Assembly (NCBI RefSeq): GCF_000191885.1
Contig: NZ_AEWI01000014.1
Coordinates: 48,084 to 112,083 of the forward strand
Length of the DNA stretch: 64,000 bases
Direction: 5' to 3'
DNA from: Anaerophaga thermohalophila DSM 12881
GTDB lineage: Bacteria > Bacteroidota > Bacteroidia > Bacteroidales > Marinilabiliaceae
Under the pieces are notes generated by a model. The model made no database searches and was not told the origin of the DNA. It saw only the letters and a list, made by a program, of their open reading frames with translations. Positions 44,903-53,724 of the stretch are shown here, piece after piece; positions within the stretch are counted from its first letter, which is position 1, and each line of letters opens with the position of its first letter. The position numbers were made by a program, and so were the translations under genes.

Positions 44903-44941
44903 GAATGAAACTCGAATGCAAGGACTTATACATATTTTATT
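44903..44941 (-). repeat. Fragment of the modular repeat
   Basis: Reverse of TATGTATAAGTCCTTGCATT plus CGAGTTTCATTC, a core block of the outer module. Confidence 0.5.
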
Positions 44942-45020
44942 GTGATAATCCTTGGCAGGCTGGTTTCAGCAGCCCTTGATTTTCTGGAAAACATTAATTA
45001 TACAACAATAAATAGTAACA

Positions 45021-46727
45021 ATGAAGAAATTAAGAGGAAAAAAGTGGCTGGGATGGACCACCGGGATAGCGATTGGTTTAATTATTTCTCTGGGATTTGT
45101 ATCTGCAAATAATGAAGAGAGGAATTTTTCCATTGTAAAAAACCTTGATATTTTTTATTCACTCTTTCGTGAACTGAACACTTATTACGTGGATGAAACA
45201 GACCCGGAAGAACTGATTGAAACAGCCATAGAAGCCATGCTTGAGTCGTTGGACCCTTATACTACCTACATTTCCGAAACCGAGATGGATGATTTTAATT
45301 TTATGACCACCGGCGAATATGCAGGTATCGGTGCACTCATTACCCGCCTGGATGACTATGTTTGTATTTCCGAACCTTACAAGGGCTTTCCGGCCGATGA
45401 AGCCGGACTCAAAGCGGGCGACAAAATCCTTTCAATCGATGGCGTTGATATGAAGGGCAAAAGCACAGAAGAGGTGAGTAACAAACTAAAAGGCCCGGCT
45501 AATACCGAGGTGAAAGTAGTTGTTCAACGTTACGGAGAAGAGAAACCACTCGAAATTAGCATCATCAGGGAGAATATCCAGATAAATCCGGTGCCTTACT
45601 ATGGTCTGGTAGAAAACAACACCGGCATTATTGTGCTGAATAACTTCACCCATAATTGTTCCCGTGAAGTGGAAAAAGCGCTTAACGATTTAAAAAAGCA
45701 GGGGGCTGAGAAAATTATTCTTGATTTAAGAGGTAACCCCGGCGGTTTGTTAGATGAGGCAGTTAAGGTTGCCAACCTGTTTGTTCCAAGGGGTTCGGAA
45801 ATTGTCAGCACCAAAGGGAAAATTAAACAATGGGACAAAGTTTACAGTGCCACAAAAGCCCCTGTCGATACACTTATTCCCCTCTCTATAATGATAAACA
45901 GAGGCTCTGCATCGGCTTCCGAAATTGTGGCCGGCGCTATCCAGGACCATGACCGGGGAGTGATTGTCGGAAACCGGTCTTTCGGTAAAGGACTGGTTCA
46001 GACCACCCGAAACCTTCCATATAATGCTAAGTTGAAAGTAACAACCGCAAAATATTACATCCCCAGCGGGCGGTGTATCCAGGCGCTGGATTATTCGCAT
46101 CGAAATGAAGACGGAAGTGTGGGATACGTCCCCGACTCACTTGTCTCGGAATTCCAGACCGATAACGGGCGTACGGTATATGACGGTGGCGGAATTTCTC
46201 CCGATGTGTTGGTGCCCCGCGATACCCTCAGTAATATTGCTTATGCCCTGATGGCACAGCAAACCATTTTCAAATATGCAAATGCCTTTGTTTCTGAAAA
46301 TGTTTCCGTTGCAAAACCGGAAACGTTTGTGGTGTCGGATGATTTATATAGCGACTTTACTGATTTTGTGACCTCCCTTGATGATTTTAAATATACTTCT
46401 GCCAGTCGCGAACGTTTCAGAAAATTGGTTGAGGCAGCCAAAGAAGAGGGATATTATGACATCCATCTGAACGAATTTAAAGCACTGGAAGAGAAACTCG
46501 ATGTGGATGTTTCGTTTGACTTAAAAACATTCCGTGATGAGGTGGATGACCTTCTGGGCAATGAGCTCATGAAACGTTACTATTATCAGGAAGGCGCCAT
46601 TAAATATGCTTTGAAGCACGATAAGGTTCTCAAAAAAGCGCTTGAAGTTTTAAATGACGAAGCTCAATACCGGGGCATTTTGAGCGGCACTGTTTTAAGC
46701 CATGCCGGTGACCGGCTTCACCGGTAG
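45021..46727 (+). CDS. C-terminal processing S41 family serine protease
   Basis: Exported CtpA-like protease of 568 residues with an N-terminal signal or anchor (WLGWTTGIAIGLIISLGFV). A PDZ domain (GEYAGIGALI... GLKAGDKILSIDG) precedes the protease domain with GNPGGLLDEAV and NRGSASASEIVAGA, the nucleophile serine; FGKGLVQ holds the catalytic lysine. Probably processes or degrades periplasmic proteins. Monocistronic; a hairpin terminator lies 178 bp on. Confidence 0.93.
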   Translation: MKKLRGKKWLGWTTGIAIGLIISLGFVSANNEERNFSIVKNLDIFYSLFRELNTYYVDETDPEELIETAIEAMLESLDPYTTYISETEMDDFNFMTTGEYAGIGALITRLDDYVCISEPYKGFPADEAGLKAGDKILSIDGVDMKGKSTEEVSNKLKGPANTEVKVVVQRYGEEKPLEISIIRENIQINPVPYYGLVENNTGIIVLNNFTHNCSREVEKALNDLKKQGAEKIILDLRGNPGGLLDEAVKVANLFVPRGSEIVSTKGKIKQWDKVYSATKAPVDTLIPLSIMINRGSASASEIVAGAIQDHDRGVIVGNRSFGKGLVQTTRNLPYNAKLKVTTAKYYIPSGRCIQALDYSHRNEDGSVGYVPDSLVSEFQTDNGRTVYDGGGISPDVLVPRDTLSNIAYALMAQQTIFKYANAFVSENVSVAKPETFVVSDDLYSDFTDFVTSLDDFKYTSASRERFRKLVEAAKEEGYYDIHLNEFKALEEKLDVDVSFDLKTFRDEVDDLLGNELMKRYYYQEGAIKYALKHDKVLKKALEVLNDEAQYRGILSGTVLSHAGDRLHR

Positions 46728-46824
46728 AAATATCGGGAATTACTGTTTTGGGGTTTCTTCGCTCTTCATCGATCAGAATCAGAGAGCAGGGTGAAAGTGA
46801 CCCCCGGGCAGAAGTAATAAATTT

Positions 46825-46846
46825 AGATGCTTTTTCGACCGTACTC
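46825..46846 (+). repeat. MITE right-terminus remnant
   Basis: AGATGCTTTTTCGACCGTACTC resembles the right end of the type A element. Confidence 0.4.
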
Positions 46847-46870
46847 ACTCAATAATTGTATCTTGAGTTA

Positions 46871-46898
46871 GATGAAAGAGACTTTTAGGAATGAACTC
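46871..46898 (+). repeat. Short repeat GAAAGAGACTTTTAGGA, copy 3
   Basis: GAAAGAGACTTTTAGGAATG is followed by AACTCA. Directly precedes the terminator hairpin. Confidence 0.4.
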
Positions 46899-46904
46899 AA
46901 AATG

Positions 46905-46937
46905 CCGGGGTATCTAAATGGATATCCCGGGTTTTTT
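46905..46937 (+). terminator. Rho-independent terminator downstream of the S41 gene
   Basis: CCGGGGTATC pairs with GATATCCCGG (one G-T pair) over a six-base loop; then GTTTTTT. Confidence 0.75.
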
Positions 46938-47212
46938 ATGAAACAGCAAAAGAATAAACTTTTTTTCTTTTCTGTCGTACAACGCATTAGGGTCAAAATT
47001 TTTCTTTTTGAATTGGAACTTTTAACATTTGGGTTCATTATTTTTTTCTCATGAGCGAAAGAAGCAAAAGACCGTACTCATGAATTATTTTCACATGTTC
47101 TCGTATCTTGCATCGGTTACCAGGGGAGAAACACAAGCACTTCAGTACAACAAGAAACAGCCAGTAAGAGTCTGTAGAAAATAGATTTGCAATATTCCCA
47201 AACTTAAAAAAT

Positions 47213-49777
47213 ATGAAAATACTTTTAAGTAGAAGCCTCTTCTTAATTAGCCATATTTACAGGCTTCCGGCATTTTCCACGTGGACATCGGCGAAACCGG
47301 CTTTTTTCGTCTCTTTTTTCCTGTTAATGGTCTGCTTTCCTTTTTCTTTTTCACAGGAAAATCCCAAAATCGATGTTAGTGAAATCATCTCCCGTTCCGA
47401 ATATCTTGGAGAAGAATTTATTGTTGAGAAATTCAACGAAGCGGAAAAATATTATCAACGGGGATACTACGAAGGCAGTTACAGGGCTTTTAAACAACTT
47501 TACGCCATTACCGATGAGGTTGTTCCTCTTAACTATAAAATGGGCGTCAGCGCACTTTTGGGAGGACATTCCGATGAGGCAGTGAGGTATTTATTGAAGA
47601 GTCTGCCGGATGTTGCCCGCGATTATTACCTCCAACTCGGGTATGCTTATCAGGCAGCTCTTGATTATGATCGTGCAAAGGCAGCTTTCGAAAAATACAA
47701 TGATACTTTATCAGAACGTGAGAAAAAAATTTTCAGAACCCGTTACAATCAATTGATCAGGGAGTGTGAATATGGAATGAATAATGCTGCTGACTCAATT
47801 CCGGCGTTTGTTATTAATATGGGGCCTGCGGTAAACAGTTATTTCGATGATTATGCTGCAGTTGAAAACAGCAGGCATGAAAGAATATTTTACACCTCAA
47901 AAAGACCGGATCGATTGTCCGAAGAGCCGCAAAGCCGTGAAAACTTTGAAGAACGTGTTCTGGTGGCAGCCTATACCGAAGGAATGGTATCCGAAGGGAT
48001 CGAGGTTCCCGGGTTAAACAACAGGTTTAATACAGCTGTCGCAGGCATTTCACCCGAACAGAACTTTTTGTTTGTGTACAAGGGGAAAAAACGCAGCGGA
48101 CAGATCAGATTAGCGGATATCACCGAAGAAAAGACAGCACGCCCGTTTGCTGTCAGGCACCGGATTGATAAAAAAACATCCAAAGAGACTACCCTCACCG
48201 AAGCCAAAGGCGGCACTGTGTTTTTTGTTTCCGACAGATGGGGCGGAGTAGGGGGCAAAGATATTTGGGTCACTACCCGGAAAAGAAATGATCGTTTTAC
48301 ACGGCCTCAAAATATTGGTCCCGAAATAAATACACCGCTGGATGAAGAAGCGGTTTATGTCACTCCCGACGGGCAGACACTTTTTTTTGCATCGAACGGA
48401 CACCCGGGATTGGGCAGTTTTGACATATTTAAAACCGAAAAAAACGAGAACGGAGAATGGACTGAGCCTGTGAATATCGGACAGCCATACAACAGTCCTC
48501 ACGATGACCTGTTTTACCATCCATCCGCTTCCGATTCACTGGTGGTGTTTCTTTCTTCCTCACGACCCGGTGGTTATGGGGGGCTGGATTTATATAAGAT
48601 TAAGAGAGACCTGCGTGTTCCGTTTTACATCGGTGGGAAAATCGTTGACGGGCAAACCCGGGAGCCTGTCTTTGCGCAGTTGTCACTGGTAAATACAGTA
48701 AGGAATGAACAGATTTTCTCAGGAGAGAATGATTCTGTTACCGGTGAATTTTTCATTTCCCTTGAAGATACAGCCGGTTATATTTTACAGGCGGCTTCCG
48801 TAGCCTATAAGATGCAATCTGCCCGGGTTCCTCTACCCGAAAGAAGACACGACACGGTAATCCTTAATTTTGAGATGGAGAAATTAAAACATCCGTACAC
48901 GGTAAAAGGAATTATAACCGATAAAGATACCGGAGAACCTGTGAATGCTGAAATCTTTTTTGCTGATCTCGAAACGGACTCTCTCATACACCGCATTTTC
49001 TCCGAACCTGAAACCGGAAAGTACGCCATTACCTTTGAGGACAAAATAAATGTTGAAATGACGGTGTCAGCAGAAAATTATTACAGCTATTCGTCCGAAT
49101 TATTACTGGAAAAAACAATTGGGCAGGAAGAGGTGAAAAATATAGTACTCGAAAAGAGCGTCATTGCCTATACCTTGTCCGGGAAAGTCACCGAAGAGAA
49201 TTCCGGCAATATTATACCGGCTGAGCTGGCAGTATTCCGCCCGGGAGAAGATGATGCATTTGAGGTTTGTTATGCCGATTCGGTTACGGGCAAGTATTCA
49301 CTGACCGTTTATGAGCGGGGGCCCTTCCTCGTTGAGGTTAATGCCGACGGCTATTTTTTCAAAAATATGCCGCTTCAGTTCCATCCGGATACTACGCTGA
49401 AAGTTTGGAATATTGAGCTTCAGCCCATGTCGAAAGGTGCAAGCATTGTGGTGGAGAACATTCTGTTTACCACGGGCAAAGCTACCTTGCGGGCCGAGTC
49501 GTACGGACCACTCAACAGACTTGTTCGCCTGCTCAGGGAGAATCCCTCTGTGAGAATAGAGGTTTCAGGACACACCGACAATACGGGATCGGCATCGCTG
49601 AACAAACGCTTGTCAAGAGCCCGGGCATTGACCGTGAAACGTTACCTGGAATCTCAGGGTATTGCACCCGATCGTATTGAATATGAGGGCTATGGTTTTG
49701 ACAGGCCGATTGCTCCCAATACTACTGCTGAGGGAAGGGCACAAAACCGAAGAGTGGAAATAGAAGTAATAAATTAA
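47213..49777 (+). CDS. OmpA-family protein with TPR, PD40 and carboxypeptidase-regulatory-like domains
   Basis: 854 residues: an unusually long N-terminal leader ending at about residue 48 (FPFSFSQ), a TPR-like region (residues 55-190), WD40-like PD40 repeats (about 200-460: FYTSKRPDRLSE, FFASNGHPGLGSFDIFKTE, FLSSSRPGGYGGLDLYKI), three CarboxypepD_reg-like beta domains, and a C-terminal OmpA domain (GHTDNTGSASLNKRLSRARA) that binds peptidoglycan. This architecture resembles PorE, linked to type IX secretion, but here no lipobox is seen. Two envelope genes follow within 70 bp. Confidence 0.88.
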   Translation: MKILLSRSLFLISHIYRLPAFSTWTSAKPAFFVSFFLLMVCFPFSFSQENPKIDVSEIISRSEYLGEEFIVEKFNEAEKYYQRGYYEGSYRAFKQLYAITDEVVPLNYKMGVSALLGGHSDEAVRYLLKSLPDVARDYYLQLGYAYQAALDYDRAKAAFEKYNDTLSEREKKIFRTRYNQLIRECEYGMNNAADSIPAFVINMGPAVNSYFDDYAAVENSRHERIFYTSKRPDRLSEEPQSRENFEERVLVAAYTEGMVSEGIEVPGLNNRFNTAVAGISPEQNFLFVYKGKKRSGQIRLADITEEKTARPFAVRHRIDKKTSKETTLTEAKGGTVFFVSDRWGGVGGKDIWVTTRKRNDRFTRPQNIGPEINTPLDEEAVYVTPDGQTLFFASNGHPGLGSFDIFKTEKNENGEWTEPVNIGQPYNSPHDDLFYHPSASDSLVVFLSSSRPGGYGGLDLYKIKRDLRVPFYIGGKIVDGQTREPVFAQLSLVNTVRNEQIFSGENDSVTGEFFISLEDTAGYILQAASVAYKMQSARVPLPERRHDTVILNFEMEKLKHPYTVKGIITDKDTGEPVNAEIFFADLETDSLIHRIFSEPETGKYAITFEDKINVEMTVSAENYYSYSSELLLEKTIGQEEVKNIVLEKSVIAYTLSGKVTEENSGNIIPAELAVFRPGEDDAFEVCYADSVTGKYSLTVYERGPFLVEVNADGYFFKNMPLQFHPDTTLKVWNIELQPMSKGASIVVENILFTTGKATLRAESYGPLNRLVRLLRENPSVRIEVSGHTDNTGSASLNKRLSRARALTVKRYLESQGIAPDRIEYEGYGFDRPIAPNTTAEGRAQNRRVEIEVIN

Positions 49778-49800
49778 AGTTGATGATAAATTTTGACGTT

Positions 49801-51417
49801 ATGAAGACTCACCACGGACTGATAAAAATTTTGTTTTTCTCCCTTTTGCTGGTGCTATGGGGATGTAAAGACGATGATATATGGGTGAATACCGATACCT
49901 TAAACGATAATCGCCAGGTAGAGATTGCTGCGCCTGCCGGTGAATTAACCTATAAAATTTCCGATTTGCTTGAGGATATTGATAACGAACATGTCTTCGT
50001 GGACGAAGAGGGGCTGGTCAATGCCAGATATGACCAGGAAGTTGATATTGAATGGGAAACACTTGTGACGTTGAACGACTTCGGAGAAACCTGGTATTTT
50101 TCTCCGCTCGACCTTTTGCTGTCACCGGGATTGCAAGGCGAAGCTGCCGGGGATTTTAAGGAAAAGGTAAAACTTAATATGCGCGATGATGTTCGTTACG
50201 ATACTATTTTCATGGATGATGGTGTTTTAAATGCGGAACTGAGCATCCCAGACGGAACGACCGGTAATGTTTCGTTAACCATCCCTGAAGTGTTGAATAA
50301 CGGGCAGCCTCTTGAATATTCATTCGTTGCGTATGGTTTCAACAATGTGTTCAATATTTATGAAAACCTTTCGGGTATGAAAGTCATACCTTCGCATTCG
50401 CAGGCACAGGATTCAAGTTATCTTTCCGTAATAACCACAGTTGACTTGCAAAATGCCGATCTTGGCGATGTGGAGTTGGATTTTGCTCTGACAGGTATGA
50501 CGCCGGGGTTAACTTTTGGCTATTTTGGCCAACAAACTGCGTCAAAGCAGGATCAGGAGCTTAGCTTTGATTTTTTCGATGAGCTCGATGTTATTGACGA
50601 AATAGAATTTTTTGATTTAAACTTAAACCTCGAGGTAACAAGTGGAATAGGAGTTCCTTTTAATGTAAGGGTGGAAAACATGGAATTCTTTAAGCAGGAC
50701 GACCAGCCATGCGGCGTTTTGACAGTTAACAACAACCCCTACATCGATCTTTTCCTGGAACCTGCTGTTAACGGCAATCCTGTCGGAAATTCGGTCACAA
50801 CGTTCGACATCAACCGTGATAACTCTGAAAATATAGTTGATATTGTAAACAGCTATCCGGCCCGGATGGTTTTTGATGTCACTTCATCTTCCAATCCGGC
50901 CGGAGAAACAGGCGTTAAAAATTTCATGGGGCCTGATAATATTCTCAGGGGTAAAATGAATGTAATATTCCCCGTGTGGTTCAAAACCAGTGATTACAGT
51001 CGTAAAGATACGATCGACTTTGACATTCATGATATCGTTGGCGACGATGAAGAAGACGTGCGCGAAATTGAAGAATTCATAGTCTGGTTTGATTTTTACA
51101 GCAGAATACCTGTCGATATTGTAGCCAGCGCATGGGTCATTGATGCACAAGGTAATAAAATTAGTGATCTGCTTACAAGTGAGACGAATGTTATTGCAGC
51201 AGGCAATCCCGATCTGGAAGAGCCTGCCCATACGGCGTTTTCCGACAGCATTTCGGGAGAACAAATCAATGAGTATTTCGACAGGAATGCCATGGAAATA
51301 GTTATTCAGACAAAATATAAAACCTCTGAAGAGCAGGGATATATCAAAATATATGATGATATGGACTTCAGAGCGGTTGTTTCTTTTGAAGGGCGGGGTA
51401 GAATTCCTTCCTTCTAA
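49801..51417 (+). CDS. Hypothetical lipoprotein, outer-membrane cluster
   Basis: 538 residues from ATG 49801, preferred because it begins a clear lipoprotein signal (MKTHHGLIKILFFSLLLVL, then WGC); TTG 49780 and ATG 49783 are upstream. The rest is acidic and beta-rich, with no family I recognise. It starts 23 bp after the OmpA-family gene and ends 34 bp before the DUF5723 gene, so all three are probably one operon and may form an envelope assembly. Function unknown. Confidence 0.75.
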   Translation: MKTHHGLIKILFFSLLLVLWGCKDDDIWVNTDTLNDNRQVEIAAPAGELTYKISDLLEDIDNEHVFVDEEGLVNARYDQEVDIEWETLVTLNDFGETWYFSPLDLLLSPGLQGEAAGDFKEKVKLNMRDDVRYDTIFMDDGVLNAELSIPDGTTGNVSLTIPEVLNNGQPLEYSFVAYGFNNVFNIYENLSGMKVIPSHSQAQDSSYLSVITTVDLQNADLGDVELDFALTGMTPGLTFGYFGQQTASKQDQELSFDFFDELDVIDEIEFFDLNLNLEVTSGIGVPFNVRVENMEFFKQDDQPCGVLTVNNNPYIDLFLEPAVNGNPVGNSVTTFDINRDNSENIVDIVNSYPARMVFDVTSSSNPAGETGVKNFMGPDNILRGKMNVIFPVWFKTSDYSRKDTIDFDIHDIVGDDEEDVREIEEFIVWFDFYSRIPVDIVASAWVIDAQGNKISDLLTSETNVIAAGNPDLEEPAHTAFSDSISGEQINEYFDRNAMEIVIQTKYKTSEEQGYIKIYDDMDFRAVVSFEGRGRIPSF

Positions 51418-51451
51418 AATTCATTGTATTATCCGAAAATAGCTGTTAGAG

Positions 51452-52885
51452 ATGAACATCACAAAATATATACTTGCCGTTTCTGTTGCTTTGGTTCTTC
51501 TGTATTCCGCAAAAGGGCAAAGCCCGATGGGGCTTTATTTTATGGAAACCATACCTCAGTCTCACCAGATCAATCCTGCCATGCAACCCCGTGCCAACGC
51601 TTTTTTTTCTTTGCCTTCGGTCAATACTCTTTTTCAGAGTGATATGGCCTTTGACGATGCTTTCCAGGAAGCAGGTAACGAGTGGATCACGCCGCTGAGC
51701 GAGCGTTTCGACTATTCCGATTTTTACGGGACCATCGGAGAAGTCGCCAATATTAACCAGTATGGCGATGTCGATATTTTGGGGATCGGATTTCGCTCCG
51801 GAAGAGATTATTTTACTTTTTCACTCGGAGTTAGGAGTGTAATGCAAACCGGGTTGCCGTCCGATTTATTTAAAATTGCAGAATTGGGTTTTCCGGATGG
51901 TGAAAGTTTCGATTTTTCTTCAACCCGCATAAAACAGGCTCTATATCACGAACTGGCTTTCGGGTACAGTCGGGAATGGAACGATAAGTTCACCTTCGGG
52001 CTCAAGTTTAAGCCACTTTTCGGAATCGTTGGCGGTGTTACCGACATCGATCGATTTCAGCTGAACACCTCCCGGACACAGTGGGATATGATGGTTTCCG
52101 GTATGGTCTATTCTTCAGCGCCGATTGATGTTCAGGAAGGAGCTCCCGGTGATTTTCCGGAGTCCATAGATACCCGTGATCTTTCGGATGACGAAAAAAC
52201 CGATTATTTTAAGTCGTTAAGCAATGGTGGTATGGCCTTTGATTTAGGCGCTGTCTACAGGTATGATGAGCAATTGACTTTTTCTGCAGCCATTACCAAT
52301 TTAGGATATGTCAGGTTTAAAGATGATTTGAACAGCCTCTCCTTTAACGGAACCTACTCCTTCGAAGGAATAAATGTGGAAGGGTCGGATGAGGACGAGA
52401 TCGAACAGGCCTTTGAAGATATTGCCGATTCAATCAAAACGATTATTGAGTATGATGTGAAGCATGAAAAGTTTAGTGTGCCGTTATCCCCGTTACTTTA
52501 TGTCGGGGGGTCTTATCGGCTGACACCGGCTGTTACATTCGGACTCTTGTCGAGAAGTGTTTTTCAGAAGAATAATTTTCGTCAGGACTTTAATCTTTCC
52601 GCCAATTTACAGCCTTATAATTTCGTTGCACTTAACCTGAACTACGGCGTAAGTCTTAATGGCGGAAACGGAGTAGGTATGGGAACATCATTCCTTTTAG
52701 GCCCGCTACAGCTATATTTCGCGGCCGACTATATACCAACGAGTTATGCCGATGTTTCGTTCGACGATGGCGATTCATTTCCCATGTTTTATAAGCAGAA
52801 AGACCTGAGTTTCCGGTTTGGGTTAAATCTTATTTTTGGTCGTCATGGTTATCGCGACGAACCGATGTTAGCCGGTAACAGATAA
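51452..52885 (+). CDS. DUF5723 family outer-membrane protein
   Basis: 477 residues with a signal peptide (MNITKYILAVSVALVLLYSA, cut after KGQ) and N-terminal motif FMETIPQSHQINPAMQPRAN, the DUF5723 opening. Alternating hydrophobic strands (YFTFSLGVRSVM, LAFGYSREWNDKFTFGLKF, FRFGLNLIFG) suggest a beta-barrel. The family is common in Bacteroidota with unknown function. Third gene of the OmpA-lipoprotein-DUF5723 set. Confidence 0.83.
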   Translation: MNITKYILAVSVALVLLYSAKGQSPMGLYFMETIPQSHQINPAMQPRANAFFSLPSVNTLFQSDMAFDDAFQEAGNEWITPLSERFDYSDFYGTIGEVANINQYGDVDILGIGFRSGRDYFTFSLGVRSVMQTGLPSDLFKIAELGFPDGESFDFSSTRIKQALYHELAFGYSREWNDKFTFGLKFKPLFGIVGGVTDIDRFQLNTSRTQWDMMVSGMVYSSAPIDVQEGAPGDFPESIDTRDLSDDEKTDYFKSLSNGGMAFDLGAVYRYDEQLTFSAAITNLGYVRFKDDLNSLSFNGTYSFEGINVEGSDEDEIEQAFEDIADSIKTIIEYDVKHEKFSVPLSPLLYVGGSYRLTPAVTFGLLSRSVFQKNNFRQDFNLSANLQPYNFVALNLNYGVSLNGGNGVGMGTSFLLGPLQLYFAADYIPTSYADVSFDDGDSFPMFYKQKDLSFRFGLNLIFGRHGYRDEPMLAGNR

Positions 52886-52984
52886 GTACGGGAAGGTTGA
52901 TTATGTGTTGTCATTTTTAAGCGGGAACAGGGATCATCTGTTGCCTGAAGCGCGAACAAGGCTCCTGGCGCTTAGTGGTAAAGA

Positions 52985-53305
52985 GTGGGTCGCCCGGTTA
53001 CTTTTAATCCTAAAGGCGGGGAGGAGGTGGCATTCAATGTTAACAGTGCATTCCCTTCTCCCGACAATCCTTTTTATGATGAAGCTGAATGTACAGGGAA
53101 TCTTTTGGAGTTATTCATGTCTGAAGAAATATCTAAGGAGCTGGCTATGTTTTGTGTTGACAACTATAAATCGGAATTACCTTTTTTTGCAGAAGAAAAA
53201 GGAAAATTGTATCTGGAGAATATTGACTTTTTACTGAGGTTCTGGAAGAAAAACAATTATTTTACAAAACCGATCATTTCGTTTACCGGTAACCCAAAGG
53301 AATAA
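52985..53305 (+). CDS. Hypothetical protein, possibly 5'-truncated or frameshifted
   Basis: A 106-residue frame beginning GRPVTFNPKGGEEVAFNVN with coding-like composition and an acidic, aromatic C-terminus. A TAA sits two codons before its GTG start, whereas the region before it (52886-52980) is open and protein-like in another frame (residues FLSGNRDHLLPEARTRLLAL). The two parts may be one gene broken by a frameshift near 52975, or the GTG may be real. No family recognised. Confidence 0.4.
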   Translation: MGRPVTFNPKGGEEVAFNVNSAFPSPDNPFYDEAECTGNLLELFMSEEISKELAMFCVDNYKSELPFFAEEKGKLYLENIDFLLRFWKKNNYFTKPIISFTGNPKE

Positions 53306-53465
53306 GTTAATGTTTAATTTTCTATAAATGAGCTTACTCCTTAATATTTTGACCGACTTTTCGGGATTATATTGTTTTTCTTGAGTAGAACGGAGCCTGA
53401 AAGGCTCTATATTTATAATTGTTTGAGACATAAAGAAATCGACGCCGAAGGTGTCATACATTTAT

Positions 53466-53598
53466 AAGTGCAGTTTAAAAAGCCTTTTGACCCCTAAATC
53501 CCCTAAAGGGGACTTTTTCAAACTGCTGATTTTTAGCAGTTCCCCTTTAGGGGTCAGGGGTAAAAATCAGCAGTTTGAAGGCTTTTTATACTGCACTT
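53466..53598 (-). repeat. MITE-like element, core type B, copy 3, inverted
   Basis: 133 bp: AAGTGCAGTTTAAAAAGCC to GGCTTTTTATACTGCACTT. Orientation opposite to the copies at 26919 and 27303. Flanks are ATTTAT (53460-53465) and ATATAT (53599-53604), one mismatch. Confidence 0.82.
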
Positions 53599-53667
53599 AT
53601 ATATGCCTTACCGGCTAATGTCTGAATTGATTTCCCCAAAATTATTCGCGATAAACATTTTTTCCCT

Positions 53668-53675
53668 TATTTTTG
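53668..53675 (+). promoter_or_regulatory. Possible -7 box of glyS
   Basis: TATTTTTG matches TAnnTTTG, 49 bp before the glyS ATG, just after the MITE copy. No evident -33. Confidence 0.4.
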
Positions 53676-53724
53676 TGCACTTTACAAAGAGTGAATTGGA
53701 CAATAAAAAATAAAACATCATTTT

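Larger units (their letters stand above)
44689..45020. other. Gap between yfhO-like and S41 protease genes
   Basis: 332 bp containing the partial MITE and the modular-repeat fragment listed separately; nothing else recognised. Confidence 0.5.
46728..47212. other. Gap between S41 protease and OmpA-family genes
   Basis: 485 bp with the MITE remnant, the short repeat and the terminator. A further ACCGTACTC at 47071 is probably a second decayed MITE end. No gene. Confidence 0.5.
53306..53724. other. Gap upstream of glyS
   Basis: 419 bp holding the inverted MITE and the possible promoter. The first 150 bp show nothing recognisable. Confidence 0.5.

Noticed and set aside
47273..47288. TTTTCCACGTGGACAT as a fifth parS site
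   Set aside because: Only 12 of 16 bases match, the outer right half is wrong, and it lies in the signal-peptide codons of the OmpA-family gene.
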